DNA of 64,000 nucleotides from JAXDAY01 sp034679345 (GCA_034679345.1 JAXDAY010000004.1:124001-188000); one strand, 5' to 3'. Numbered from the stretch's first letter, positions 18,301 through 26,876 are shown. Notes: generated by a model not told the origin, from the letters alone. Numbers and translations: made by a program.

Positions 18301-21300
18301 GGTCCGGATCACGAACGGATATGCACCCAATGGAGGGGCGCTGTACTTCACGGGCACCACGCGCGCGACAATCATCAACTGCTACATCGATGTCAACTAT
18401 GCCACGACGGGCGGGGGCGCCGTCTACTGCGTGTCGGGAGCGATGCCGGTCTTCGACGCCTGCGAGTTCTACGGGAACGTCTCCAATGGTGACGGCGGTG
18501 CATTCTACTGCGCGGGCGCGTCACCGACGCTCGCCGGGTGCCGCGTCTGGATCAACCATGCGACGTACAATGGGGGCGGGTTGTTCGCCACATCCGGGAC
18601 GCCTCCCCTGAGCCACACGATCTTCCAAGGCAACTCGGCGGGGACCTCCGGCGGTGCGCTGTGGCTCCAGACCAACTCGTCCCCCAGTCCAGCGTATTGT
18701 CAGTTCGTCCTCAACACGGCCGAAGTCAGCGGCGGCGCGGTGTACTGCTACAATGCGGCCAATCCGTACTTCACGCGGTGCACCTTCTCCGAGAATGGTG
18801 CCCCGACCGGCGGCGGGTTGGTGGTCGCAGTGAACGCGAACGTCTCGCTCGACCACTCGATCATCTCGTTCGCACGGCAAGGCGGATCGGTCTACTGCGA
18901 CGGCACGGGTGACGCCACGCTCTCCTGCTGTGACGTGTATGGGAACACGGGCGGGGACTGGATCGGCTGCATCGCCGGTCAGAACGGGAGCAACCACAAC
19001 TTCAGCGCGGATCCGCTCTACTGCAATCCCGCGCTGGCGAACTGGGCCTTGCACCTCGATTCCCCCTGCGCCGCCGCGAACAACGTGGACTGCGGCCAGG
19101 TTGGCGCCCGGGACATCGGCTGCGGGCCCTCGCAGCCGGCCCAAGTGACGGTCAACGCCGACGGCAGCGGGGCGTACCCGACAATCCAGGCGGCGCTGAG
19201 CGACATCCCGAGCGGGAGCACGATCCTCCTGACGGATGGGACCTATCGCGGGGACGGCAACCGCGACCTCCGGTGGAACGGGAAGTCGATCACGCTGCGC
19301 TCCCAGAGCGACAACCCGTCCGCGTGTGTCATCGACTGCCAGGGCAGCGACGCCGATCCCCACCGGGCTTTCCAGCTCGACTTCGGCGAGGGCGTCGGCT
19401 GCCGGATCGAGGGCCTCACGGTCCGAGACGGCTACCGGACGGACAACGGCGGCGGGCTCCTGACACAGAATACGAGCCCCGTGCTGCGCAACTGCATCTT
19501 CGAGAACTGCTATGCCGGAGCTTACGGTGGCGCAGTCTATGGCTTCTACCACTCCGACGCGATCTTCGAGGACTGCGTGTTCCGGAACAACGCTTCCGGG
19601 AGCTATGGCGGTGCGGTCGATTTCTGGAACGAGTGCGAGCCCGAGTTCGCCGGCTGCGTGTTCGAAGGCAACAGCAGCGCTACCGGAGGCGCGGCAGACA
19701 TCTACAATCTCTCCCTTCCGACGTTCTCCGGCTGCACCTTCGTTGAGAACGGCGCGACGCTGGGGGGGGCAGTCTACTGCGACACGGGCTGCCAGCCGTA
19801 CTTTGCCGGGTGCACATTCTATGGAAACGAGGCCCCGCGGCGGACGCCGCCGCCGCTCGCGCCGGCGGGGGTGACCCACGCGGGGCGGAGAACGCCAGGC
19901 GGGCGCAACGGCACGGGGGGCACGATCTTCTCGACCTGGTCCTCGGTCGTGCAGCTCCGCAACTCGATCATCGCCTTCGGCACGGCCGGTGAGGCGGTGG
20001 CGTGCGCTTCCGGAGCCAGCGTCACGGTCACCTGCTCGGACATCTTCGGGAACGCCGGGGGTGACTGGGTGGACTGCATCGCGAGTCAAGCCGGCCAGAA
20101 TGGAAACCTGTGCCTGGATCCGCAGTTCTGCGACGCCGCGGAGGGCCACTTGACACTCCGGGCCGATTCACCTTGCGCCGAGGGCAACCAGCCGACGTGC
20201 GGGGCGATCGGCGCGCAGCCGGTCGCCTGCGGGTACCATCACGTCGTCGAGGCCGACGGCTCCGGAGCCTTTCCGACGATCCAGGCGGCGGTGGACGCGG
20301 TGCCCGAAGACGACGTGGTCGATCTCGCGGACGGCGTCTACACCGGTACGGGCAACCGCGACGTCGACTTTCGCGGCAAGCGCATCACGGTCCGATCGGA
20401 GAGCGGGGACCCCGCCGGTGTGACGATCGACTGCCAGGGTTCCCCGAGCGAGCGCCATCGTGGTTTCTTCTTTCACACCGCGGAGCCGGCGGGGACCGTC
20501 CTCGAAGGCGTCACCGTGATGAACGGCGACCACGAATACGGAGCCGGCGTGGACATCCGGGCCGCGGGCACGGCACCCACGATCCGGAACTGCCGATTCC
20601 ACAGCGGCACGGCGACCTACGGCGGGGGGATCTGCATCTCCGAGGGCGGATCGGCCACGCTGGAAGACTGCAGCGTCTACGACAATGCGGCGACCTACGT
20701 CGGCGGCATCTTGCTGCTCGACGCGGATGCGACCATCGCCCGCTGCACGATCGCGGACAATCAGGCGGCGTCCCTCGCGCCGGGGATCTTCAGGGGCAAC
20801 AACGCCGACTTGACGCTGTCCGCCTCGATCGTCGCGATCAACCAGGGCGGGCCGGGGGTGGTCTGCAACGGCAGCGGGAGCATCACCGTGACCTGCACGG
20901 ACGTCTGGGGAAACTCCGGCGGGGACTGGGTTGGCTGCATCGAGTCGCAGGCCGGACAGAACGGAAACCTCTGTCTGGATCCCATCTTCTGCGACGCCGC
21001 CGGCCACGACTTCACGCTCAGCAGCGACTCGCCGTGCGCCGATGGCTACAATCCGTCCTGCGGCCGACTGGGCGGCGAGCCGGTCACGTGCGTGCCGTCG
21101 GACGTCGATGGCGGGATGACCCTTCCCACGCGTCTGTCCTTGGGACCGTCGCTGCCGAATCCCTTTGGATGCGGAACGGTGATCGAGTACGGTCTGCCGC
21201 CCGGCGTCGGGCAGGCGGCGGTCCGGCTCGCGATCTACAACGTGAGCGGGCGCCAAGTGAGGACGCTGGTCGAGGACAATCAAGCCCCGGGCATCTACCG

Positions 21301-21415
21301 TGTTGCCTGGGACGGCACGGATGACCAGCAGCGGCGGCTGGGCAGCGGTGTTTACTTCGCGCGACTCCAGGCTGGGCCGCAGGTGAAGAGGTACGCGCTG
21401 GTCCTGACGCGGTAA
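15344..21415 (+). CDS. giant secreted multidomain protein: FN3 repeats, three parallel beta-helix blocks, C-terminal sorting-type domain
   Basis: The 2023-residue product starts at an ATG preceded by AAGGAG and has a signal peptide (hydrophobic 26-45). Residues about 50-600 form a Trp/Tyr-rich domain I do not recognise. Three fibronectin-III-like repeats follow (about 614-705, 706-800, 801-897). Three right-handed beta-helix blocks (about 896-1265, 1268-1629, 1632-1917) each open with a D-G-G/S-G-x-Y/F-PTIQAA motif and close with a GGDW(I/V)xCI / GQNG / DPxxC signature. The last 100 residues (LPNPFGCGTVIEYGL, then YNVSGRQVRTLV) form an FlgD/Ig-like domain like those used as C-terminal secretion signals. 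It is probably surface-bound and may bind or process glycans. A 25-residue insertion interrupts the second helix block. It is convergent with the M6 protease gene. Confidence 0.85.
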   Translation: MLHPLSIDAFMGDARPDRRRARSAGAALGLLVLLLGGPAAPAVAVDQDLPGSLRQAQRLGLNPTEPAWLSGIRQAGVGRLELAPPSVPPDPAIDIDLARARRIAEARAHWEWGENARVASILPVLGVDGRVTAYDADVTLDGSRFESYNAVVSDWQSFLRARETDPTPPESVAVHYATVVVSATYDRPPILTTRLGPSSFFASGWLAAGIAARLLGTPAPTLQGLVFLCADYRIYQFTDGSRTVFVQGELPWAWGEAESCLPMWRAALEKSLRDGRGRIAARGGRVEALVDSVRSHYRSCADRWVDGGYPARSEVWIMGYSTCFIEQQPAVDIAEACLSMRMNYYDERLYYGKLTGQYMSYYNAFWEQSFCHTPDLDRAWEGHIDGSDHPEMFYQAMVDVSVEKGYWFRDGIDGLGDILDWRVDDGMAEIDSSHPFVWSFNSVLIYFPYTVVGYDTAPEPDEWLAHSPVWRWTLWHGLQRMAVSGWYNEWVYYSGPHPYEGDYGNISLSAPDGNPNWDACEPGSAVPAGDYYTIRWDQWGSPGAYVDIDYSPDGGWQWIELAYHHPDTGWFSWWPTCDFTDEGRIRVKQYSPAGELISADGSYGNFSVIDPPLPAPQLLSPVNYATCVSPLSVLVTWSSISHATAYNVRLGNSCGGGDIHQVTSNSYEYTSLLPETYYYWQVQAVNRCGHEMPWSSCFYFTTGPTTLPPPSLVSPADGATCQGTSGTLQWSPVSDATGYTVLLYYSCDSGTGMHDVTGTSYDYQDLVPGTTYYWKVRTKDACGNPGTWSACRHFTVAPEPLVAPTLLSPPNGSTTAHTSGTLDWTDVSGAAGYRVRIGTSCGMGDVYTIDGPTSQYAYSGLANHTTYYWQVATKSPCGQYGTYSDCFHFTTRDPATFVVQPDGGGTYPTIQAAINASVNGDIIELTDGTFTGAGNRDLTYGGRAITIRSQSGNPQTCVINCMGAPGDMHRGFAFSNGETALAILDGVRITNGYAPNGGALYFTGTTRATIINCYIDVNYATTGGGAVYCVSGAMPVFDACEFYGNVSNGDGGAFYCAGASPTLAGCRVWINHATYNGGGLFATSGTPPLSHTIFQGNSAGTSGGALWLQTNSSPSPAYCQFVLNTAEVSGGAVYCYNAANPYFTRCTFSENGAPTGGGLVVAVNANVSLDHSIISFARQGGSVYCDGTGDATLSCCDVYGNTGGDWIGCIAGQNGSNHNFSADPLYCNPALANWALHLDSPCAAANNVDCGQVGARDIGCGPSQPAQVTVNADGSGAYPTIQAALSDIPSGSTILLTDGTYRGDGNRDLRWNGKSITLRSQSDNPSACVIDCQGSDADPHRAFQLDFGEGVGCRIEGLTVRDGYRTDNGGGLLTQNTSPVLRNCIFENCYAGAYGGAVYGFYHSDAIFEDCVFRNNASGSYGGAVDFWNECEPEFAGCVFEGNSSATGGAADIYNLSLPTFSGCTFVENGATLGGAVYCDTGCQPYFAGCTFYGNEAPRRTPPPLAPAGVTHAGRRTPGGRNGTGGTIFSTWSSVVQLRNSIIAFGTAGEAVACASGASVTVTCSDIFGNAGGDWVDCIASQAGQNGNLCLDPQFCDAAEGHLTLRADSPCAEGNQPTCGAIGAQPVACGYHHVVEADGSGAFPTIQAAVDAVPEDDVVDLADGVYTGTGNRDVDFRGKRITVRSESGDPAGVTIDCQGSPSERHRGFFFHTAEPAGTVLEGVTVMNGDHEYGAGVDIRAAGTAPTIRNCRFHSGTATYGGGICISEGGSATLEDCSVYDNAATYVGGILLLDADATIARCTIADNQAASLAPGIFRGNNADLTLSASIVAINQGGPGVVCNGSGSITVTCTDVWGNSGGDWVGCIESQAGQNGNLCLDPIFCDAAGHDFTLSSDSPCADGYNPSCGRLGGEPVTCVPSDVDGGMTLPTRLSLGPSLPNPFGCGTVIEYGLPPGVGQAAVRLAIYNVSGRQVRTLVEDNQAPGIYRVAWDGTDDQQRRLGSGVYFARLQAGPQVKRYALVLTR
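19838..19912 (+). other. 75-bp in-frame, very GC-rich insertion inside a beta-helix block
   Basis: Flanking codons read ...GNEAP and TGGTIFS..., which match the uninterrupted '...NGAPTGGGL...' of the first helix block (about 18800). The 75 bp between encode 25 residues rich in Arg, Pro and Gly (starting RRTPPPLAPAG), unlike the Asp/Asn/Cys-rich rungs around them. The length is a multiple of three and the frame is kept. The origin is unknown: a recent insertion or an assembly artefact. Confidence 0.6.
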
Positions 21416-21638
21416 GGCGCGGCGGATGGGCAAGGAAGGCCGGCACGATCTGGAGAAAGCGCGGGTTCGTTATGCGATCGAGGCCCTGCGGTCTCGAACT
21501 CGCGAACCTAGAGAGCGCGCTCTCCCGACGGATCACAGTCATGCGGCTCAGCCCGGGACGCCGGCCGCACCCGCGAATATCAGCGTGGCTCGTCGTCGAA
21601 GCGCCCGGCCTTCCTGCTCATCCCAAACCAACGTGGAA

Positions 21639-21674
21639 GGGCGACCCCCTCTCTTGAGAGAAAGGAGATCGCCC
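21639..21674. terminator. inverted repeat between convergent genes, possible bidirectional terminator
   Basis: GGGCGA at 21639-21644 pairs with TCGCCC at 21669-21674, and an inner palindromic TCTC-TTGA-GAGA lies at the tip. It sits in the 295-nt gap (21416-21710) between the giant protein and the convergent M6 protease. I see no gene in the rest of this gap. Confidence 0.45.
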
Positions 21675-21710
21675 CACTGAATCAATGCTTTGACTCAGCG
21701 TCGTTCCATA

Positions 21711-24281
21711 TCAGCGGAGCCGCAGGAGCGGACGGGTGGATGTCTCTCCCCGCGAGCGGAGACGGACGAAGTAGGCTCCGCTCGGCGCGATCGAACCGTC
21801 CCGCATCCGACCGTCCCAGACGATCTCGCGGACCGCGCCTCCTTCAACGGGGGGGAACCGCCACTCGCTCACGAGCCGCCCGGAGACGTCGACGATCCGG
21901 ACCTCGGCGGGCGATCCCGCCGGCTGATGGAAAGCGATCGTCGAGGCGGCGCCGCTGGGATTGGGCCGGGGCGGCGCCATCATGATCGACAGCGGAGCGA
22001 GCGAGCCATCGACGCCGGCGGTGAGGGAACCCTCCACCGAGACATCGTCGATGAACCAACCCAGCGCGGTCACGTATCCGTCGCTCCCGAAGCGGAGGCG
22101 GATCTGGACCGAAGCGCCGGCGAGACCGGTCAGGTCGACGCGCACCTCGCTCCAATCGTAGGTCCCGCTGAAGCAGGGCGTTCCACCGATGAATGGCGAA
22201 TCGGGGTTGCTGATGATCGTGTAGGGATAGCCGCCGTCGGGGGAGATCTGAGTCCATGGACCGCCGTCGACCGAGGCCTCGATGATGCCGCCATCCCATG
22301 CGGTGAAGTTCGCGTCGTCCTCCGCGTCGATCCAGTGCCAGAAGCGCAGGGCATGGATCGAGCCGAGAGGGAGCGGACGGATATAGAGGGCCGCATCGAG
22401 GTAGTCGGCGTAGTTGCCGGGCCCGGTGCTGCCGCACTTCCATGCGTAGGTCCCGCCCGGCGTGTGGTTCTCCTGGCTCGAGACGTGCCACTGGTCTCCG
22501 TAGCCTGAAGAGACGTTCGCGTGGTCCCAGAGATAGAAGCCGAGGGAGTCGTTCACCCCGACGATCAGTGCGTGCTGCGTGATCCCGCCCTGGTGATCGT
22601 CGATCGTCACCTCGAAGGGCAGTCCGTCGCTCGCGGATCCCCCGTCCAGCTCGAGGCGGAAGGGCGGCGCGCCCGTCGCCTCGGTCTCGGCGGCCACGGC
22701 GCCGAAGGAGGTCGCGCCATTGTGAATTGTCACGCCGGGCTCGAGACTGGCGATGCTCCCTGTGACGTTCGCCGCGGCGACGCCGCGATTGAAGATGGTC
22801 ACGGGCATGTCCCAGGTCTCGCCTGCATCGATGTTGCCGTCGTCGTTGCCTGAGATCTCATCGATCGCGTAGCCCTCGAACCGGATGAGGGGGGTCGATT
22901 CGACCTCCAGATCGGCGGTCATGACGTTCGCGGAGTTGGAGATGTTGCGCACGGCGACCTGAGTCGGGAAGCCGGCGTAGTCGCGGGTATTGGGATTGCT
23001 CACGTCGGTGAAGTTGCGGTTCACGGTCGATCCGGGCCATGGATCGCCCGCGTCGGAGCCGCCTCCTTGCGCCAGCTCGTTCAATCCGTCGGCCTGCTCG
23101 ACGGCGACCAGCGGATGGTTCTCGTTCGTGTTGCCCGAGACAGTCTCGTCGATGTGGCAGATGATCAGTCCCTCGCCGGGCAGCGAGATGTCCGAACCCA
23201 CGCGCCGGCGATTCTCGATGGTGAAGTACTCCCGTTCGGGATAGCCGCCCGTCCAGAGCCGGTAGGCGATCTGGGTGTCCTCGACGCGCGTCAGCGCTGC
23301 CGCCGGCGCGTTCGTGAGCGGCACGATCGGATCAAGGAAGCCAAGGCGCGCCTTGCACCAGGAGAGGAAGTGGACCGGCGTGGCGCCTCCGCCCCCCCAG
23401 GACCCGAAGGACATCATGCACCAGTCGCCCACGCCAGAAGAGGAGTAGTCGCTGTCGTAGAGATCCGGCAGGCCGAGGACGTGACCGAACTCGTGGCCGA
23501 AGACGCCGCGCTTGCCGTCCTCGGGCTCCATGGAATAGGCCCATGCGTAGACGCCGTCGACGCTCACGGGGCTGGACGTCATCCAGGCATGGGAGTGGAT
23601 GTCGTCGCTCGAACCGGTCGTCTCCCGGCCAGGACCCGCGTGGACCACGAAGAGGGCGTCGACGTAGCCGTCGTCGTCCCCGGAGTCGGGCAACCCGTCG
23701 GGTCCGTCGTTGTCGTAGAGCGAGAAGTCGATCGATGGGTTGGCGGCGACGACGGCATCCTCCGCGAGCTTCTGGGCGTTGTGCGGATACGCCCCGAATC
23801 CCGCCTGACCGTCGACGTAGTAAGCGTAGGTCTGAGGCATGCGCAGCCAGACGGTGACGGCGCCGGTCACGTCGAAAGTCCCGTAGGAGTTCTCGATGTA
23901 CCAGTCCCGCATGCTCCCGGTCGGGTAGGTGCCGACGGAGAAGAGCATCTCACTGTAGTGACTCTGCGGGTAGTTGACCGCATCCGCGGGGTTGTCCGTG
24001 AAGTCGACGAGGATCACGATCGCGTTTCGATCCGCGATCGCCCGCTCCCCGCTTTCGCGGGGGAGCCATCCCGCTGCGAGCGCCGGGGGTCGGTTCAGTC
24101 CGCGCGAGCCGGCCTCCGACTCGGCCGCTACGATCGCGGGGAGGCGTCCCTCCGCGCGGACGCGCTCGAGGATGTCGGGACGAAAGCTCACCGCCCCGGC
24201 GAGAGAAGCACATGTGAGCAAACACGCGGCCATGATCGCGCAGGCGCGGGCGGATCGACCGTAAACCAAAGAGTGGGACAT
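21711..24281 (-). CDS. M6 family (immune inhibitor A-like) secreted metalloprotease
   Basis: The 856-residue product starts at the ATG at 24281, 9 nt after AGGAGG, with a signal peptide at about 1-30. The zinc site is H263-E264-F-G-H267 within HEFGHVLGLPDLYD, followed by a Met-turn-like DWCMMSFGSWGG, both typical of M6 peptidases. Asp-rich DNDGPDGLPDSGDDDG near 190 is a probable calcium site. After the catalytic domain come a beta-sandwich region and a MAM/jelly-roll-like domain (about 560-740). The C-terminus ends in an FlgD/Ig-like domain with RPNPSGAASTIAF and VDVSGRLVSEW. It is predicted to be exported and probably surface-attached by the same route as the convergent giant protein. Confidence 0.9.
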   Translation of the reverse strand: MSHSLVYGRSARACAIMAACLLTCASLAGAVSFRPDILERVRAEGRLPAIVAAESEAGSRGLNRPPALAAGWLPRESGERAIADRNAIVILVDFTDNPADAVNYPQSHYSEMLFSVGTYPTGSMRDWYIENSYGTFDVTGAVTVWLRMPQTYAYYVDGQAGFGAYPHNAQKLAEDAVVAANPSIDFSLYDNDGPDGLPDSGDDDGYVDALFVVHAGPGRETTGSSDDIHSHAWMTSSPVSVDGVYAWAYSMEPEDGKRGVFGHEFGHVLGLPDLYDSDYSSSGVGDWCMMSFGSWGGGGATPVHFLSWCKARLGFLDPIVPLTNAPAAALTRVEDTQIAYRLWTGGYPEREYFTIENRRRVGSDISLPGEGLIICHIDETVSGNTNENHPLVAVEQADGLNELAQGGGSDAGDPWPGSTVNRNFTDVSNPNTRDYAGFPTQVAVRNISNSANVMTADLEVESTPLIRFEGYAIDEISGNDDGNIDAGETWDMPVTIFNRGVAAANVTGSIASLEPGVTIHNGATSFGAVAAETEATGAPPFRLELDGGSASDGLPFEVTIDDHQGGITQHALIVGVNDSLGFYLWDHANVSSGYGDQWHVSSQENHTPGGTYAWKCGSTGPGNYADYLDAALYIRPLPLGSIHALRFWHWIDAEDDANFTAWDGGIIEASVDGGPWTQISPDGGYPYTIISNPDSPFIGGTPCFSGTYDWSEVRVDLTGLAGASVQIRLRFGSDGYVTALGWFIDDVSVEGSLTAGVDGSLAPLSIMMAPPRPNPSGAASTIAFHQPAGSPAEVRIVDVSGRLVSEWRFPPVEGGAVREIVWDGRMRDGSIAPSGAYFVRLRSRGETSTRPLLRLR

Positions 24282-24339
24282 CCGGTGGACCTCCTGATCC
24301 GGCATGCTGCAGCTGAAGGGCGGCCTCGGCGAACTATCA

Positions 24340-24368
24340 ATTATAGTGCATCCTGAGGCTCCCATCCA
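24340..24368 (-). promoter_or_regulatory. possible promoter for the M6 protease gene
   Basis: On the minus strand a perfect TATAAT lies at 24345-24340, 58 nt upstream of the start. At 17-bp spacing the -35 position reads TGGATG, a weak match, so an activator may be needed. The 200-nt gap 24282-24481 also serves the divergent lgt, for which I see no clear promoter. Confidence 0.35.
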
Positions 24369-24481
24369 GGGCGAAGCCAATCTTCTGCGCGCCCACTCCC
24401 CGCAGCCATCCGGCAGGAATGCCTTGCCCCCACCCGTTCCCTCATCCACGATCCTCCCGTTGCGGGAAGGAGCGACGCGCC

Positions 24482-25273
24482 GTGATTCCCACTCTCTTCG
24501 AAATCGGGCCGTTTCGCGTGCACGCCTATGGCATCGCGCTCGCGATCTCGTTTCTCGTCGGTTCGCTCTGGGCCCGGCGCGCGGCGACCCGCCGCGGGAT
24601 CGATCCCGACGCAATCCTCTCGCTCGTCGCATGGATTCTGATTTCGGCGATCGTGGGCGCGCGCCTGCATTTCGTACTCTCCCATCCCGACTCGTACAAG
24701 GATCCTCTCGAGTTCCTCAGGATCTGGGAAGGCGGGCTCACGCTCTACGGAGGCTTGATCGCGGCAATCGCGGTCTCCTTCCTCTATCTCCGGCGGCAGC
24801 GGATGCGCTTCTTCCCGGTCGCCGATGCGATCGCCCCGGCCCTTGCCTTGGGCGAGGCGATCACGCGGATCGGCTGCTTCCTGAACGGCTGCTGCTTTGG
24901 GGCGCCTTACGGCGGTCCCCTCTGCGTCCACTATCCATCCGACTCCTACGCGGTCCAGGCGGGGATTCTCGATGGGGTCTTCCCATCGCAACTGCTCCTG
25001 AGCGCGTGCATGCTGGCCGTCTTCCTCCTGCTCTGGAGGCTAGACCGGAGAACGCTGCCGGCGGGCCGCCTCTTCGCCGTCTATCTCATCGCCCAGGGGG
25101 TCGTCCGCTACGGCGTCGACTTCACGCGATTCTACGAACCGGTCGATCAGGTGCACTTCGCCGGGTCTCTGATCCGCGCGAAGAGCCAGATCGTGGCGCT
25201 CGCGCTCGCCGCCGTCGGGGTCCTCATGCTCACCATATGGGCGCCGTCGAAGCGGGAGGGGGGGACACCATGA
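24482..25273 (+). CDS. lgt: prolipoprotein diacylglyceryl transferase Lgt
   Basis: The 263-residue membrane protein transfers diacylglycerol from phosphatidylglycerol to the lipobox cysteine of prolipoproteins. Family motifs are visible: FRVHAYGIALAISF at the N-terminus, IVGARLHFVL, WEGGLTLYGGL, and the signature-region RIGCFLNGCCFG near residues 134-145. There are about seven hydrophobic segments. The GTG at 24482 is chosen because AAGGAG lies 9 nt upstream and it gives the usual N-terminus; an upstream ATG adds an unconserved basic tail. Several lipoproteins in this window (SUMF1-type, LptC, BamD-like, heme protein) are potential substrates. Confidence 0.95.
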   Translation: MIPTLFEIGPFRVHAYGIALAISFLVGSLWARRAATRRGIDPDAILSLVAWILISAIVGARLHFVLSHPDSYKDPLEFLRIWEGGLTLYGGLIAAIAVSFLYLRRQRMRFFPVADAIAPALALGEAITRIGCFLNGCCFGAPYGGPLCVHYPSDSYAVQAGILDGVFPSQLLLSACMLAVFLLLWRLDRRTLPAGRLFAVYLIAQGVVRYGVDFTRFYEPVDQVHFAGSLIRAKSQIVALALAAVGVLMLTIWAPSKREGGTP

Positions 25274-26097
25274 GAATCGACGGACTCACGCGCATCCTGG
25301 GGCTGGTCGGAGAGGGGATTTCCCATAGCCTCTCGCCGCGGATTCAGAACCACGCGCTCGAGCAGCTCGGAGAGAACCTCGTCTATCTCCCCTTCGATCT
25401 GCCGGCGGACGCGCTGCCCGAGCTGATCCGCGCGCTTCCCCTGATCGGTTGCGTCGGATTCAACGTCACCTCGCCGCACAAGTCGGCGGTCGGCCGTCTC
25501 GTGCGGGCGGGGGACGAGGAGGCCTCGCTCACCGGCGTGGTCAACACCGTCGTCTACCAGGCGGGTGAGGCGATCGGCAATGCGACGGATGGGCGGGGCT
25601 TCCGCGCCTGGATCGAGTCCGAGGGGCTCATCCCCGGATCCGGCGGCGTGGTGTTGCTGGGATTCGGTTCGACCGCCCGCTCCCTCGCCCACCAGCTCGC
25701 GACCGTCTACCCTTTGACGATCGTGAGCCGGCGTCCGGAGGCGGTGGAGAGGGAGCTGCAGGGATGGTACGCGAAGGGATGGGCCGGCCTTCCCGCGCGC
25801 GCCATCGGATGGGACCAACCGCCGCCCCCTCGTCCCGTGCTCGTCGTCTCGACGCTTCCGCCCGACGCCGGCCGGACGGGCGAGATGGCCGGCTGGCTCG
25901 CCGCGCTCGATCCAACCGGGATCCTCGTCGATCTGAACTACGGAGCCGGGCGCACGCCCTTGGTCTTCCAGGCGCGAGATCGAGGGCTGGCCGCTCATGA
26001 CGGCTTGGGGCTGCTCGTCCATCAGGCCGCTCTGTCGCTCTCGATCTGGCTGGGCCGCCCGGTGCCCGCATCGCTTCTGCGCGCCGGCCTTGCCTGA
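25270..26097 (+). CDS. aroE: shikimate dehydrogenase
   Basis: This 275-residue enzyme reduces 3-dehydroshikimate to shikimate with NADPH in the chorismate pathway. Substrate-binding SHSLSPRIQN (about 18-27), the catalytic-lysine motif NVTSPHK (about 71-77), the partner aspartate in NATDGRGF and a nucleotide loop GFGSTARS are present. The loop is a GxGxxA/S variant rather than GxGGxx. The start ATG overlaps the lgt stop by 4 nt. The cofactor loop and the C-terminal third are divergent, so a shikimate dehydrogenase-like paralog is possible, but the catalytic residues favour the plain call. Confidence 0.85.
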   Translation: MRIDGLTRILGLVGEGISHSLSPRIQNHALEQLGENLVYLPFDLPADALPELIRALPLIGCVGFNVTSPHKSAVGRLVRAGDEEASLTGVVNTVVYQAGEAIGNATDGRGFRAWIESEGLIPGSGGVVLLGFGSTARSLAHQLATVYPLTIVSRRPEAVERELQGWYAKGWAGLPARAIGWDQPPPPRPVLVVSTLPPDAGRTGEMAGWLAALDPTGILVDLNYGAGRTPLVFQARDRGLAAHDGLGLLVHQAALSLSIWLGRPVPASLLRAGLA

Positions 26098-26124
26098 GGC
26101 ACGTCTCCGGCTACCCGCCGGGGC

Positions 26125-26802
26125 GTGCGCGCGTTCTGTCACTCCATCGGGCGGGGGCTCCTGAGCCTGCTCGTTCCGGCGGCGTGCCCCGCCTGCGGGG
26201 TGGGAATCCACGATTGGGGAGGGGTCTGCTCCGAGTGCGCGCGCTCGCTCGCGCGCGCATGGCGTCGCGCCGACGAGATCGAGCTGCCCGAGCGCGTGTG
26301 CGCGGGCCTCTCCTATGAGGGAGCCTGCCGCGGGCTCATCCACCGGATGAAGTACGAGGGAGACCCCACCGCGACGAGTCTGCTCGCCGAACTGATCCTC
26401 TTACGCCTGCGAGAGCGGGATCTGGATCTCCGCGGAGCCGCCATCGTTCCGGTCCCGCTGCACCCGATCCGCCGCCGGGAGCGCGGTTTCAACCAGAGCG
26501 AGAGGCTCGCGCGGCGGATCGCGGCCCGATCGCCCCTCGTTCTCTGCCCGGATCTCCTGGAGCGGATCCGGTACGGGAGATCCCAGACCGCCCTCGACCC
26601 AGGCGGGCGTCGGATCTCCGTCGCGGGGGCGTTTCGGACCCGACGTCCGCCGCCCGATCGACGGCTGATCCTCCTCGACGATGTCTGGACGACCGGCGCG
26701 ACCGCCCGATCCTGCCTCGATGCCCTGCGCACAGGAGGCGCCGTGGGGGAGATCTGGGTCGCGGTCGGCGCGGCCGCGCCGGCCCCGGACCCTTCCGATT
26801 GA
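26125..26802 (+). CDS. comF: ComF family phosphoribosyltransferase-like protein
   Basis: The 225-residue protein has an N-terminal zinc-ribbon-like segment (CPACG near residue 22 and a second CSEC) and a C-terminal PRTase domain with the PRPP-binding loop LILLDDVWTTGAT. The spacing matches ComF/GntX proteins, which are linked to DNA uptake or carbon scavenging in some species but are biochemically poorly defined. Family motifs PVPLHPIRRRERGFNQSE and RYGRSQTALD are clear. The GTG at 26125 opens the normal N-terminus. No other competence gene is adjacent. Confidence 0.88.
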   Translation: MRAFCHSIGRGLLSLLVPAACPACGVGIHDWGGVCSECARSLARAWRRADEIELPERVCAGLSYEGACRGLIHRMKYEGDPTATSLLAELILLRLRERDLDLRGAAIVPVPLHPIRRRERGFNQSERLARRIAARSPLVLCPDLLERIRYGRSQTALDPGGRRISVAGAFRTRRPPPDRRLILLDDVWTTGATARSCLDALRTGGAVGEIWVAVGAAAPAPDPSD

Positions 26803-26827
26803 GCCCACCCAGAGGGCGTGTTAGGGT
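26799..26827 (+). promoter_or_regulatory. sigma70-type promoter for rng
   Basis: TTGAGC at 26799-26804, a 17-bp spacer and TAGGGT at 26822-26827, 49 nt upstream of the rng ATG. It overlaps the comF stop codon. Confidence 0.45.
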
Positions 26828-26876
26828 TCCCGAGGAGCGGTGGAACCCCGGGGGCGGGGCTTCGGGACGAAGGGGA

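Noticed and set aside
18521..20149. 542-codon minus-strand frame inside the giant secreted protein
   Set aside because: The plus-strand protein has clear repeats and a signal peptide; the antisense product shows no motif.
21426..21680. 84-residue plus-strand reading frame between the convergent genes
   Set aside because: No ribosome-binding site, Arg/Pro-rich composition, no recognisable motif; it overlaps the terminator candidate.
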